Source: CAVQND01 sp964653485
GTDB taxonomy: Bacteria; Verrucomicrobiota; Verrucomicrobiia; Limisphaerales; UBA8199
Reading direction: 5' to 3'
NCBI GenBank assembly: GCA_964653485.1
Contig: CAZZFF010000005.1
Location: forward strand, 1-64,000
DNA length: 64,000 nucleotides
Shown: positions 50,877 to 60,245 of the stretch, piece by piece
How positions within the stretch are numbered: position 1 is the stretch's first letter
How the letters are laid out: each line of letters starts with the position of its first letter
Notes under the pieces: generated by a model
Databases searched by the model: none
What the model saw: the letters and a program-made list of their open reading frames with translations, nothing else
What the model was told of the DNA's origin: nothing
Position numbers and translations under genes: made by a program

Positions 50877-52036
50877 GCTGCTCCTTCACCTGAAGGGGAT
50901 GAAATCCCTGTAGGCTCGGTGTGAAAGGGGAGGCGAATCTCGACCAGGCTACCTCGCGGCTCGGCTTTAGCGAAGGAGAACCGCTGGTTCGGTCCATAAA
51001 GCTCCCGCAGCCGAGCCTCCGTGTTCGGCAGCCCGATGCCACAACCTTGGAACCGGTTCGCGCACGCCGGCAAGGGCCCATTGCCATTATCGCGCACGAC
51101 CAGGTGCAGTTCCTTTCCGTCTCGTGCCGCCCGGATCGTGATGAGCCCCGGGGCTCGCTGAGGTTCGATCCCATGGCGAATGGCGTTTTCCACCAGCGGC
51201 TGAAGGATAAGGGCTGGAACCAGGGCTTTCATCAGCTCTTCGGGCACGTTCTGCTCCCAGCGCAGGCGCTCGCCGAAGCGCTTCTGTTCGATCCCGATGT
51301 AGGCGCGGATGAACTGAAGCTCGCGCGCCAGGGGGATCTCCTGTTCCTCCATGCTATCCAGCGACCGGCGCAGCAACTCGCTCAGGTCACCCACCATTTC
51401 ATCGGCGGCACGCGGGTTGACATAAATGAGCGTGGAAATCGCGTTGAGCGTGTTGAACAGGAAATGGGGGTTAATCTGCATGCGCAATGCCTGCAGCTTG
51501 CTGCGGGTAAGTCGTGCCTCCAACTCGGCCGCGCGCCGCTCCCGTTGCTCCGAACGCCGAAAGTTCGTAATGGCCTGGCAAACCCCCACGATGGACCAGT
51601 AAACCAGGGTATCCAACCCCGCCCGGAGGCTCAGAAACCCACCGAGGGCACGCTCGTCTCGCTTCAATGTTCCCTGCCCAGCCTCCCGCTGCCGCGCGAC
51701 CTCGTCCGGCGGCGGCGGCATCGGGATGAGGTGCCGGAAAGCAAGCTGGCTTACGGTAACGGCCACCCCGCAGGCCAAGACATGGATGACGAGGTTCCGG
51801 AAGAGCCGCTTCCGCTCAAACGAAAAGCCAAACGAGAGCCAGACCACCACTGGCAGGAGGGGCAGCCAAACGATCCAAAACAGAGCTCCGGAAGCGAACG
51901 CGTAGCTCCACGGAATACGGCCGATGAGCGCGAATGGGATCCCAAATAGCAGCACGAGACTCACCCACAAGCCCAGCGCCAGGGCCGCAACCCCAACCCG
52001 GCGAACGATTGGCTTTCTAGCGCTCGTGGCATTCAC
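50873..52036 (-). CDS. LytS/AlgZ-type sensor histidine kinase
   Basis: This protein of about 387 residues has four hydrophobic helices (about 14-33, 40-62, 76-97 and one near 140). A His_kinase domain with LQALRMQINPHFLFNTLNAIS (phospho-acceptor His in NPHFLFN) follows. The HATPase has LQPLVENAIRHGIEP and GCGIGLPNTEARLRELYG. The frame is open upstream without recognisable sequence, so GTG at 52036 (VNATSARKPIV) was chosen; the start is uncertain. It forms a two-component system with the overlapping LytTR gene. Confidence 0.9.
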   Translation of the reverse strand: MNATSARKPIVRRVGVAALALGLWVSLVLLFGIPFALIGRIPWSYAFASGALFWIVWLPLLPVVVWLSFGFSFERKRLFRNLVIHVLACGVAVTVSQLAFRHLIPMPPPPDEVARQREAGQGTLKRDERALGGFLSLRAGLDTLVYWSIVGVCQAITNFRRSEQRERRAAELEARLTRSKLQALRMQINPHFLFNTLNAISTLIYVNPRAADEMVGDLSELLRRSLDSMEEQEIPLARELQFIRAYIGIEQKRFGERLRWEQNVPEELMKALVPALILQPLVENAIRHGIEPQRAPGLITIRAARDGKELHLVVRDNGNGPLPACANRFQGCGIGLPNTEARLRELYGPNQRFSFAKAEPRGSLVEIRLPFHTEPTGISSPSGEGAA

Positions 52037-52243
52037 ATCTCTGTCTTCGGTCTCAATTCGCCCCTGCCCCACGCGGGCAGGTTGAGCCCATGATAACCTT
52101 CCCACGCTCCGGGACAAACGTTTTGGAACGAAAGCCGGTTTTTTTGGAACGAATCGAGGGTAACCGGGAATGAGTCCCCAAGGAAAACGATATGGCTCTC
52201 CCGGCCTCGCGCTAACCTGGTCCGGCAGCCATAGCCTTCGTGT

Positions 52244-52321
52244 CGTGGAAGAGCACGCGCGTGCGCCAAGACGGGTTGGCGCGTGCATGCCTGCGCGTTG
52301 ATGGGGAATCATTACCACCTG
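52244..52321 (+). pseudogene. REP transposase remnant with HUH motif
   Basis: In one frame the sequence reads RARACAKTGWRVHACALMGN followed by HYHLLLQT, the RAYT segment with the HUH motif. The aligned part of the intact gene at 42046 reads GQACEKTDWQIHAWCLMRN. Nothing else of the gene remains. About 40 bases downstream lies REP-like copy 2, and the frame runs into it (TPVDTGLKPRCE, then stop). Confidence 0.75.
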
Positions 52322-52359
52322 CTGCTCCAAACGGTTGCGGCGGCCCGGACGCCCGTTGA

Positions 52360-52400
52360 CACCGGGCTGAAGCCGCGGTGTGAATGAGACGTCTCGCCGG
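52360..52400. repeat. REP-like palindromic repeat, copy 2
   Basis: ACCGGGCTGAAGCCGCGG followed by TGTGAATGAGACGTCTCGCC, near-identical to 16598-16637 apart from a 2-base insertion and a few substitutions. It keeps the GGCTGAAGCC stem and the GAGACGTCTC palindrome, and lies directly after the transposase remnant. Confidence 0.7.
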
Positions 52401-52474
52401 CGTATGAACTATGCGGGCTGAGTCCCAGCGGTCGGGTCCAGGATTTCGCGATACAAGGTTCAAGCCGCTCAATC

Positions 52475-53653
52475 TCAACGAGGCTGGCGGCCCGAGCAAA
52501 CGTCCTGCAGCAGCCCCAGCTCCTTCGCGGCAAAGACACGATAGTCGTAGCGTCGGACGAACTCCTGGCCCTGGCGGCCGCGGCGCTGGAGTGAATCCGC
52601 GTCGTCGAGGAGGCGCAGGATTTCCCTGGCCGCCCCCGTGATGTCGCCCAGGGGAACCAACTCGAAACAGCCTGGGAACACCTCGCGAAAGACGGGCAGG
52701 TCGTAGGAAACCACCGGCAGCCCGGTTGCCAGGAACTCCGTCACCGACAACCCCCAGCCTTCCTCGTAAGACAGGCTGAGCCCAAGCCGGGCCTTCTTGA
52801 GATACCGGTTCTTCTCGTCATCGGCGATGCCTCCCGTGAAGACGACCGACTGGGTCAGGCCCAGGTCCTCGAACAGGCGCTGGCTCTGGAGACGATGCGG
52901 CCCCTCGCCGATGACCACCAGGCGCGCCTTGGGCCGTTGGCCGACGACCTGTTGCCAGACCTTGGGCAGGTCGAACACACCCTTGTGGAGGTGCATGCGG
53001 CCAAGGAACACCACGTCGAATTCCTTGGGTTCTTCAGGCAATCGCATCAATGCCTCCAGATCGATCCCGTCGCCGATGGGGACCACGGACCTGGGCTTCA
53101 GGCCGCACAATTCATCGAGGCGGCGGAGTTCCCCGGCAATCCCCGTGTTCGAGCAAATGACCACGTCCGCGTGGCGGTGGATGAGCCTGGCGCTGACACG
53201 CTCGGCCGCCAGGAACAGGCGGTCCCAGGCGCTGCGCCGGCCGGGCTGGAACTGGAGGACGTGATGGATTTTGACCGCGATCTTGGCCCGCTGGCGCCGC
53301 GCGAGGACCATGGCCGAGTAAAACTCGACCACGAACTGGCCCGTGGCATAGACCAGGTCGTAACGCTCCGGCAGGCGCGTCCAGTGGCAGGTGAGCATGC
53401 GCCAGAAATAGGCCGGGAAATAGAGCCAGGTCTTGGCCAGGTAATTCGTGGCGTCGAAGAGTCGGTCGCTGGCGATAAACCGCGCCGCGGGCGGGGCCAG
53501 CTTCCGGAATTGGGGGAACGAGGCCCGAGCCAGGAGGAAATCAGTCTGGTGCCCCTGGGCCATCCAATAACTGGCCTCCAGGGCATAGAGACGCATCACC
53601 CCCGAGACGGACTTCGAGTCCATCTGGGTGTTGTACACGAACAGTATCTTCAT
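52475..53653 (-). CDS. Family 4 (GT-B) glycosyltransferase
   Basis: This 392-residue protein has an N-terminal domain starting MKILFVYNTQMDSKSVSGVM. The C-terminal GT1-type domain has VVFLGRMHLHKGVFDLPKVW, LVVIGEGPHR and the nucleotide-sugar-binding EEGWGLSVTEFLATGLPVV (E-x7-E type). It likely acts in cell-envelope or exopolysaccharide synthesis on the cytoplasmic face. It follows the GDP-mannose epimerase-like gene by 11 bases, which suggests that it uses a GDP-sugar. Confidence 0.88.
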   Translation of the reverse strand: MKILFVYNTQMDSKSVSGVMRLYALEASYWMAQGHQTDFLLARASFPQFRKLAPPAARFIASDRLFDATNYLAKTWLYFPAYFWRMLTCHWTRLPERYDLVYATGQFVVEFYSAMVLARRQRAKIAVKIHHVLQFQPGRRSAWDRLFLAAERVSARLIHRHADVVICSNTGIAGELRRLDELCGLKPRSVVPIGDGIDLEALMRLPEEPKEFDVVFLGRMHLHKGVFDLPKVWQQVVGQRPKARLVVIGEGPHRLQSQRLFEDLGLTQSVVFTGGIADDEKNRYLKKARLGLSLSYEEGWGLSVTEFLATGLPVVSYDLPVFREVFPGCFELVPLGDITGAAREILRLLDDADSLQRRGRQGQEFVRRYDYRVFAAKELGLLQDVCSGRQPR

Positions 53654-53664
53654 CCGGCCCCAGG

Positions 53665-54627
53665 TCAGGCAACGCCGTGCGCGGCGACCTGCTGTGCCAC
53701 CCAGGGATAGGTGCGCTCGATTCCCGCCCGAAGGTCAAACCGGGAGCGCCAGCCGATCGAGTACATGCGCTCGTTGCTGAAATTCCGGGACTGGACCCCC
53801 ACCGGACCCTTCACCGGCCTGACCACGATTTTCTTGCCGGCGACGGCGGCGACGGTCTCCACCAACTCCTTGACGGTCACATATTGGGGGCAGCCGATGT
53901 TGGCCGCGCCCTCCAAGTCCGAGTGCATGAGCCGGAAGATGCCGTCCACCATGTCGTCCACGTAAGTGTAAGAGCGCACGGCGCTGCCATCACCCCACAT
54001 GTCCACGGCTCCGCCCTCCGGGGCGGCGGCGACCTTGCGGCAGATGGCGGCCGGCGCCTTTTCCCTCCCGCCGCGCCAGGTGCCCTCCGGGCCGTAGCAA
54101 TTCTGGAACCGCGCGATGCGCACCTTCATCCCATAGCGCCGCCCGTAAGCCATGGCCACCCGCTCGGAATAGAGCTTTTCCCATCCATACTCGTTGTCCG
54201 GGTGGGCCGGCACCGCCTCGGACTCCGCCATCTCAGGCTCTCCGTGTTTCATGTCCCGATAGACGCACACCGAAGAGGAAAAAAAATACCGTTCCACGCC
54301 GAGCCCGGCCGCGGTATGGACCGCATGGACGTTGATGAGGACGCTGTTGTGCATGATCTCGCACTCGGCGGAATGGATGAAGCCCATGCCCCCCATATCC
54401 GCCGCCAGTTGATAGACTTCGTCCGGTTTGCCGCCGCGCACCGTCAGGGCCTCCCGGCTGTTCTTCTCCTCGCGCAGGTCCAGCACGCGAAACTCATCCG
54501 CCGCCGTGGGCGCGAACTCGGGCACCTTGAGATCGACGCCCCGCACCCAGTAGCCTTCGCCCTTGAGGCGCTTGACCAAATGGCTGCCGATAAAGCCGCC
54601 CGCTCCGCATACGACCGCTGTCTTCAT
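53665..54627 (-). CDS. GDP-mannose 3,5-epimerase-like SDR enzyme
   Basis: This 320-residue extended SDR starts VVCGAGGFIGSHLVKRLKGE. It has YQLAADMGGMGFIHSAECEI, a catalytic YxxxK in NEYGWEKLYSE, and RFQNCYGPEGTWRGGREKAP. The ADMGGMGFI and GTWxGGREKAPAA(I/F)CRK motifs are characteristic of GDP-D-mannose 3',5'-epimerase, which makes GDP-L-galactose/GDP-L-gulose. The enzyme is best known from plants but has bacterial relatives. It is paired with a glycosyltransferase gene and divergent from mqnE. Confidence 0.85.
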   Translation of the reverse strand: MKTAVVCGAGGFIGSHLVKRLKGEGYWVRGVDLKVPEFAPTAADEFRVLDLREEKNSREALTVRGGKPDEVYQLAADMGGMGFIHSAECEIMHNSVLINVHAVHTAAGLGVERYFFSSSVCVYRDMKHGEPEMAESEAVPAHPDNEYGWEKLYSERVAMAYGRRYGMKVRIARFQNCYGPEGTWRGGREKAPAAICRKVAAAPEGGAVDMWGDGSAVRSYTYVDDMVDGIFRLMHSDLEGAANIGCPQYVTVKELVETVAAVAGKKIVVRPVKGPVGVQSRNFSNERMYSIGWRSRFDLRAGIERTYPWVAQQVAAHGVA

Positions 54628-54766
54628 TCTTTGCTCTTTCGTTTTTTGGATGAGTTGATCAGGTGTGGCTTTTTACAATGAAAGCACCCGGCTGTCAATT
54701 ACGGCCCGGCTCCGCGACGGGGCGCGACCCATTGCCCAAACGCCCCGGTTCTGCTAAGGGTATCCT

Positions 54767-55888
54767 ATGCGATTTGTTGTCCAACGCAGCGAACTCCGGG
54801 ACCTGTATGAGAAGGCCGCCGCGGGCCAACGGATTTCCGAGGCCGATGCGCTGCGGCTTTTCGAGAGCCGGGACTTGCACGCCCTGGGGGCGATTGCCGA
54901 GGCGGCACGGCAACGCCGGGTGGGCCGGCGGGCCAGCTACATCATCAACCGCTACCTCAACTATTCCAATTACTGCATCCTGAGCTGCCGGTTCTGCTCC
55001 TTTGCGCGCAAGAAGCGCGATGCGGACGGGTTCCAGTTGAGCATCCCGGAGATGGTCGAGAAGGCGCGCCTGGCCCTGGACCTGGGCATCACCGAATTGC
55101 ATATTGTTGGCGGATTGCACCCGACGCTGCCCTTCAGCTACTACACGGGCATGCTTGAGGCGCTCAAGGCGGTGGATGGCCGCCTGCAGTTGAAGGCATT
55201 CACGGCCATCGAAATCCTGCACTTGGCCTGGCTGGCGAAAAAATCGGTTGCCGAGACATTGCTCGCCCTCAAGGCCGCCGGACTGGATTCTCTCACCGGC
55301 GGCGGGGCGGAGATTTTCCGCAAGGAAATCCGCACCGCCATTGCCCGGGGCAAGGAATCGGCCGAGGAATACCTGGATGTGCATCGGACCTGGCACCGGC
55401 TGGGAGGGCGGAGCACTTGCACGATGCTCTACGGGCATGTCGAGTCGCCCGCCGACCGGGTGGACCACCTGCGCCAATTGCGCGCGCTCCAGGACGAGAC
55501 GGGCGGCTTCGTCGGGTTCGTGCCCTTGCCCTATCAGGCAGAGAACAACGACCTGCCCGTCCACCATCCGCCCACCGGTTTCGACATGCTGCGCACCCTG
55601 GCGGTGAGCCGCATTTACCTCGATAACTTCCCCCATATCACCGCCTACTGGGTCGGCCTGGGCCTCAAGGTGGCGCAACTGGCCCTGAGCTTTGGGGCCG
55701 ACGACCTCCACGGCACCATCGTCGAAGAATTCATCTTCCACATGGCTGGGGCCAAAACCCCGCAGTTGCAGACCGAGGCCGAGATGGTCAAGGCCATCCG
55801 CGAGGCCGGCTGCATCCCGGTGCAGCGAAACACATTCTACGAGCCGATCAAGGTGTGGGACGGCCCGGAACCTGCTCTCGATTTTTGA
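54767..55888 (+). CDS. mqnE: Aminofutalosine synthase (radical SAM)
   Basis: This 373-residue protein has the cluster motif C70-x3-C74-x2-C77 (NYCILSCRFCSF). It also has ITELHIVGGLHPTLPFSYY, LTGGGAEIF, TCTMLYGHVE and VPLPYQAENNDLP. These place it in the MqnE/MqnC/CofH group, and HIVGGLHP with GGGAEIF favours MqnE. It joins a SAM-derived adenosyl radical with 3-(1-carboxyvinyloxy)benzoate in the futalosine menaquinone pathway. lpxA follows after 17 bases. Confidence 0.9.
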   Translation: MRFVVQRSELRDLYEKAAAGQRISEADALRLFESRDLHALGAIAEAARQRRVGRRASYIINRYLNYSNYCILSCRFCSFARKKRDADGFQLSIPEMVEKARLALDLGITELHIVGGLHPTLPFSYYTGMLEALKAVDGRLQLKAFTAIEILHLAWLAKKSVAETLLALKAAGLDSLTGGGAEIFRKEIRTAIARGKESAEEYLDVHRTWHRLGGRSTCTMLYGHVESPADRVDHLRQLRALQDETGGFVGFVPLPYQAENNDLPVHHPPTGFDMLRTLAVSRIYLDNFPHITAYWVGLGLKVAQLALSFGADDLHGTIVEEFIFHMAGAKTPQLQTEAEMVKAIREAGCIPVQRNTFYEPIKVWDGPEPALDF

Positions 55889-55905
55889 CTTGGCAACTTC
55901 CCGCG

Positions 55906-56730
55906 ATGACGCACCTTTCAGGGGTGATTCATGCCAGTGCTATGGTCCATCCCAAGGCGAAACTGGACCCGTCGGTTCGCGTCGGGCCGTTCGCCGTCAT
56001 TGATGAAGGGGTCGAGCTCGGCCCCGAATGCGAGGTCGGTCCGCACGTGTACCTGACCGGCCTCACCCGTATCGGGGCGCGCAACCGGTTTTTTGCCGGC
56101 TGCGTCATCGGCGAGGCCCCGCAGGATTTGAAATACAAGGGCGAGCCTACGGAGCTGCGAATAGGCGATCAGAACGTCTTTCGCGAGCATGTCACCGTCC
56201 ACCGGTCGAACCACGAGGGCGCTGCCACGGTGATCGGCTCGAACAATTACCTCATGCAGCACAGCCACGTCGCCCACAATGTCACGTTCGGGGATTATGT
56301 CATCCTGGCCGGCGGCGCCCTGGTGGCCGGCCACGTCAGCGTAGGGGATCGCGCGTTCATCTCCGGGAATTGCCTGGTCCATCAGTTCGTGCGTATCGGC
56401 ACATTGGCCCTCATGCAAGGCGGTTCGGCCATCAGCAAGGACCTGCCGCCTTATACGATCGCGCGCGGCGGCAACGGCATTTGCGGCCTTAACACCATCG
56501 GCCTGCGTCGCGCCGGCCTTTCCATGGCCGAACGCTTCGAGTTGAAACATCTCTATCACCTCCTGTTCCGCTCCGGCCTGAACGTTCAGAACGCCGTCGC
56601 CGACGCGCGCGGAAAATTCTCCAGCGCGCCTGCCCAACTCATGCTGGATTTCATCGCCGCCTCAAAACGCGGCATCTGCTCCGATGCCGGCCGGCCCATG
56701 CGTTTGGAGGCCGGCGTCGACACGGAATAG
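55906..56730 (+). CDS. lpxA: UDP-N-acetylglucosamine acyltransferase
   Basis: This 274-residue protein has about ten left-handed beta-helix hexapeptide turns from IHASAMVHPKAKLDPSVRVG. It has the LpxA motifs VIGEAPQDLKYKGEPTELRIG, FREHVTVHRS, the catalytic-type His in YLMQHSHVAHN, and GLNTIGLRRAGLS at the C-terminal domain. LpxA starts lipid A synthesis by acylating UDP-GlcNAc. It indicates an outer membrane with LPS. ATG at 55906 is chosen because similarity begins there. Confidence 0.95.
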   Translation: MTHLSGVIHASAMVHPKAKLDPSVRVGPFAVIDEGVELGPECEVGPHVYLTGLTRIGARNRFFAGCVIGEAPQDLKYKGEPTELRIGDQNVFREHVTVHRSNHEGAATVIGSNNYLMQHSHVAHNVTFGDYVILAGGALVAGHVSVGDRAFISGNCLVHQFVRIGTLALMQGGSAISKDLPPYTIARGGNGICGLNTIGLRRAGLSMAERFELKHLYHLLFRSGLNVQNAVADARGKFSSAPAQLMLDFIAASKRGICSDAGRPMRLEAGVDTE

Positions 56731-56753
56731 CGGCAGCGCCCGGCCTCCGGCGC

Positions 56754-58136
56754 TCATGTGCCCCCTCGCGGCCAGAACCGGAGCCAGAAGCGCTGGGGGG
56801 ACTGGATGAGAATCTCGCGCAGGAGTTCTTCCATGCCGGCGGCTTCGGGTTCGTCGAGCCATCGGGCGCAGACGAGCGTGCAGAGGAAGGCGAGCGAGGT
56901 GGCTGCGAAGAAGACGGTGTAGTGGTTCCAGACGAGGCCGAGCCAGACGGAGGAACGGTCGCCGATGGCATCGATGAGCAAGCCCCACCCGATGGGCGCC
57001 AGGCCCAGAGTGACGTTGCCGATGACCGAGTAAAGCGCAAAGAAGTGGCTGCGTCCCATGACGGGGATGACGGCCATGGCCAAGCGGGTAGTGGCCATCT
57101 GCACAAGGGCGGCCAGCAACCCCATCAGGAATTGCAGAATGAGGACCACGGACAGCGTTTCAGGCAAGACGCCGCCCGAAAGGCTCATCCAGCCGCCGAG
57201 CACCACCACCCAGGCTGAGAAGCAAAAGGCCAGGACCGGCTTGCTTCCAAGCCGATCCAGGCGCGAGCCCAGGAACCACAAGCTGCACAGTCCGCCCAGA
57301 AACGCGACCGAGCTTACCAGGAGGATGCTGCACTCGGACATGCCCGTCTGGGTTTTGAGAAAAGCCACGGTGAAGGCCGTCATGCCTCCGTAGGCGACGG
57401 AATAGGCGACCAGCGTGACGAGGAGTTTGCTAAACGGCGGGTATTTCATCATGGCCACCCACGGCACGGGGGCCTTTGCGGAGCGGAATTCCACGGGGAT
57501 TTCGACATCGGGAATGCGCTTGAGGAAGCTCAGACTCACGGCGCCCATGACCGCGCTGAAAGCGAAGAGGATGGAGAACTGCCAGGCCCGGCTCGGCCCG
57601 GCCAGACAGCCGGCCGCGATGAGGAAGGTGAGAAAACTGGCGAGGTTTTGGACCCCGGCGTCGCGGGCGAGGTATTTGCCGCGCAGGGAGGCGGGGACCA
57701 GGGCGGTAATCCAGGGGAGCCAGGCGCAACTGGAGATGCCGCGCGAGAGGTTGAAACAGAACAGGAGCATGAGCATGAGGGCCAGGAGGGTCCTGGCCTC
57801 GAGAAACCAGCCCGCCAGGGGCACCAGGGCCATGGCGAAGATGAACATCACCCGTGTGCCCCACCCGGCATAGACGAACCGCTTGAAGCCGATGCGGCCG
57901 ATGTGGTTGGCGGCCGGGATTTGAAAGATGACCAGCAGCGGCATCATGCCGGCAATGATGCCCAACACGGTGGCACTGGCCCCCAGCGTCTTGGCGTAGA
58001 GCACCATCGGGCTGTTGAGCACCACCTGATAGGAAAAGGCGTTGAACGTGGAGAAGAGGTAGGCGTTGTGCAGGCCGTGGGGGAAACACTCCCGTTCCCC
58101 CGGCTCGCCCAGTCTATCCGTTTGGGCTTTGGTCAT
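56754..58136 (-). CDS. Major facilitator superfamily transporter
   Basis: This 460-residue protein has about 12 hydrophobic helices. Helix 1 follows HGLHNAYLFSTFNAFSYQ, motif A is partly conserved (AANHIGRIGFKRFV), and LPWITALVPASLRGKYLARD lies between helices 4 and 5. The second half repeats the pattern (LWFLGSRLDRLGSKPVLA). It has no recognised substrate signature. It belongs to the MFS group common in Verrucomicrobiota and Planctomycetota. It is convergent with lpxA, with a 23-base gap. Confidence 0.85.
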   Translation of the reverse strand: MTKAQTDRLGEPGERECFPHGLHNAYLFSTFNAFSYQVVLNSPMVLYAKTLGASATVLGIIAGMMPLLVIFQIPAANHIGRIGFKRFVYAGWGTRVMFIFAMALVPLAGWFLEARTLLALMLMLLFCFNLSRGISSCAWLPWITALVPASLRGKYLARDAGVQNLASFLTFLIAAGCLAGPSRAWQFSILFAFSAVMGAVSLSFLKRIPDVEIPVEFRSAKAPVPWVAMMKYPPFSKLLVTLVAYSVAYGGMTAFTVAFLKTQTGMSECSILLVSSVAFLGGLCSLWFLGSRLDRLGSKPVLAFCFSAWVVVLGGWMSLSGGVLPETLSVVLILQFLMGLLAALVQMATTRLAMAVIPVMGRSHFFALYSVIGNVTLGLAPIGWGLLIDAIGDRSSVWLGLVWNHYTVFFAATSLAFLCTLVCARWLDEPEAAGMEELLREILIQSPQRFWLRFWPRGGT

Positions 58137-58242
58137 TGGTCAGCGTCGTCCAGGGTCATTCTCCGATGACCGATGACCCCTTTTCAATCCTCAAATTGGC
58201 TTTGCAGAGCTTCAGCCATGGTGCATCATCCGTTCCCGGCTT

Positions 58243-59043
58243 ATGAACGAACATACTTCCAACTCAGGCAATTTCAACCGTCGCGCAGTCATCAAGTGGT
58301 CGGGCGCCGCGCTGGGCGTGGCCGCCCTTGGGGGGCTGGGCTCGGCCCCCGCCGCGCGCGCGGCCCAACTCTGGCTGCCCCGCGCGCGCCCCTTGTTCAA
58401 GAAAGGCGACGTTATCCTCTTCCAAGGCGACTCGATTACCGACGCGGGCCGGAGCCGGGAGAAGGCCGGCGAGGCGAATAATCAAGCAGGGCTGGGCTCG
58501 GGCTATGCCTGGCTGGCGGGAGCGGAATTGCTGGTCAACCGGCCGGACGACGGTTTGCAGGTCTATAATCGCGGGATTAGCGGCAACAAGGTGTTCGAGC
58601 TTGCCGAGCGGTGGCAGAGAGATTGTCTGGACCTCAAGCCCAATGTGCTGAGCATTCTCGTTGGGGTGAACGACCTATGGCACACGCTGGACGGCAAGTA
58701 CCACGGCACGGTGGAGATTTATGAGCGCGACTTTCTGGCCCTGCTCGAGCGCACCCGTAAGGCCCTGCCCAACGTGAAGCTCGTGGTTTGCGAGCCGTTC
58801 GTGCTGCGTTGCGGCGCGGTGAATGACAAATGGTTCCCCGAATTCGACGGCTACCGCGCGGCCGCCAAGCGCGTGGCCGCGGCCTCGCGCGCGACCTTCA
58901 TCCCGTTCCAGTCTATGTTCGACGAGGCCGTCAAGTACGCGGGACCCGCGCATTGGGCCGGTGACGGCGTCCACCCCACCTCGGCCGGCGCCTCGCTCAT
59001 GGCCTACGATTGGCTCAGGGCGGTCGCAGGGCGCAGTGCGTAA
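58243..59043 (+). CDS. Tat-exported SGNH/GDSL hydrolase
   Basis: This 266-residue protein has a twin-arginine signal (NFNRRAVIKWSGAALGVAALG, cleavage near ARAAQ). SGNH block I is ILFQGDSITDAGR (Ser nucleophile), block II RGISGNKV, block III VGVNDLW and block V GDGVHPTSAG (Asp and His), so the catalytic set is complete. It is probably an acetyl-xylan or rhamnogalacturonan acetylesterase-like enzyme acting outside the cytoplasm. It precedes the galactose genes on the same strand. Confidence 0.9.
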   Translation: MNEHTSNSGNFNRRAVIKWSGAALGVAALGGLGSAPAARAAQLWLPRARPLFKKGDVILFQGDSITDAGRSREKAGEANNQAGLGSGYAWLAGAELLVNRPDDGLQVYNRGISGNKVFELAERWQRDCLDLKPNVLSILVGVNDLWHTLDGKYHGTVEIYERDFLALLERTRKALPNVKLVVCEPFVLRCGAVNDKWFPEFDGYRAAAKRVAAASRATFIPFQSMFDEAVKYAGPAHWAGDGVHPTSAGASLMAYDWLRAVAGRSA

Positions 59044-59071
59044 CCGCCAATGGCGAGAGGAATGTTAGCAG

Positions 59072-59101
59072 CCGCGGCGGACGAAGCAGTCTCCTCCGCG
59101 G
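59072..59101. terminator. Hairpin after the SGNH hydrolase gene
   Basis: CCGCGGCGGA pairs with TCCTCCGCGG around a 10-base loop (one mismatch), and GGGCCGGCTTTTT follows 5 bases later. It lies 28 bases after the stop of the SGNH gene and before galM. It could be a terminator or another palindromic repeat. Confidence 0.45.
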
Positions 59102-59198
59102 CCTGTCGGGCCGGCTTTTTATATTGGACTTGCCGCCCGGTTTATGGCCTTTTTGTGCCGTTTTTCGGCCCTAAGCGGGTGAGGGCCTTGAAGATTTA

Positions 59199-60245
59199 AT
59201 GAAAGCAAGTATTCAAAGAAACGCATTTGGCAACCTGTCCGACGGAACGCCGGTCGAGCTCTTTACGCTCCAGAACGCCAACGGTCTCATCGCGAAGATC
59301 ACCAACTACGGCGCCATGGTCACCGAATTGCACGTCCCGGATCGGAACGGCAATCTGGGGGACATCGTGCTGGGGTTCGACAATCTGGCGCAGTATCTCA
59401 AGGGGCATCCCTGTTTTGGCTGCACTGTCGGGCGGGTCGCCAACCGTATCGCCCGAGGCCGGTTTGTCCTCGATGGCAAGACATACACTCTCGCCGTCAA
59501 TAACGGCCCGAATCACCTTCACGGCGGCATCAAAGGGTTCGACAAGGTCGTGTGGCAGGCTACCCCCTTGCGCGGGGCCGGCGTGAAGTTTGCCTACACC
59601 AGCCCGGATGGTGAAGAAGGCTATCCCGGCACCCTTGCGGTCGAGGTCACCATGCGCTTGACCGACGCGGACGAACTGCGGATCGACTACTCGGCCCACA
59701 CGGACAAGCCGACCCCGGTCAACCTGACCAATCACTCCTATTTCAACCTCGCCGGAGAAGGCGACGTGCTGGCTCACGAACTCATGCTCGCGGCGGATTA
59801 TTACACGCCCGCTTACGACGACTTGATCCCTACCGGCCAAATCGCCCCGGTCAAAGGAACCCCGCTGGACTTTACGACTCCGCGGCCGGTTGGTTCGCGC
59901 TTTTCGGAGCTCACGTGCGACCCGATTGGCTACGACAACAATTTCGTGCTCAACGGCGGCGGCAAGGCCCTTGCCATGGCCGCGCGCGTGTACGAGCCCA
60001 GGTCCGGCCGCGTCATGGAAATGTCCACCACGGAGCCCGGCGTGCAGCTCTACACCGCCAATTTCCTGGACGGCTCTCTCACCGGAAAGCGGGGCGTCGT
60101 CTATCGGCGCCACGCCGCCCTCTGTCTCGAGGCCCAGCATTACCCGGATTCGGTCAACCAGCCGAAGTTCCCCTCGATCATCCTCCGTTCCGGACAAGCC
60201 TACCGGCAGACCACCGTGCATAAGTTCACCACAAAACCGTTATGA
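59199..60245 (+). CDS. galM: Galactose mutarotase (aldose 1-epimerase)
   Basis: This 348-residue protein has ITNYGAMVTELHVPDRNGNL, GRVANRIARGRFVLDG and the NNGPNHLHGGIKGFDKVVW segment with the catalytic His. It has VNLTNHSYFNLAGEG with the second His, and a Glu near the C-terminus (AALCLEAQHYPD). It interconverts alpha- and beta-galactose for the kinase. Its stop overlaps galK by 4 bases. No signal peptide is evident, so it is cytoplasmic. Confidence 0.95.
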   Translation: MKASIQRNAFGNLSDGTPVELFTLQNANGLIAKITNYGAMVTELHVPDRNGNLGDIVLGFDNLAQYLKGHPCFGCTVGRVANRIARGRFVLDGKTYTLAVNNGPNHLHGGIKGFDKVVWQATPLRGAGVKFAYTSPDGEEGYPGTLAVEVTMRLTDADELRIDYSAHTDKPTPVNLTNHSYFNLAGEGDVLAHELMLAADYYTPAYDDLIPTGQIAPVKGTPLDFTTPRPVGSRFSELTCDPIGYDNNFVLNGGGKALAMAARVYEPRSGRVMEMSTTEPGVQLYTANFLDGSLTGKRGVVYRRHAALCLEAQHYPDSVNQPKFPSIILRSGQAYRQTTVHKFTTKPL

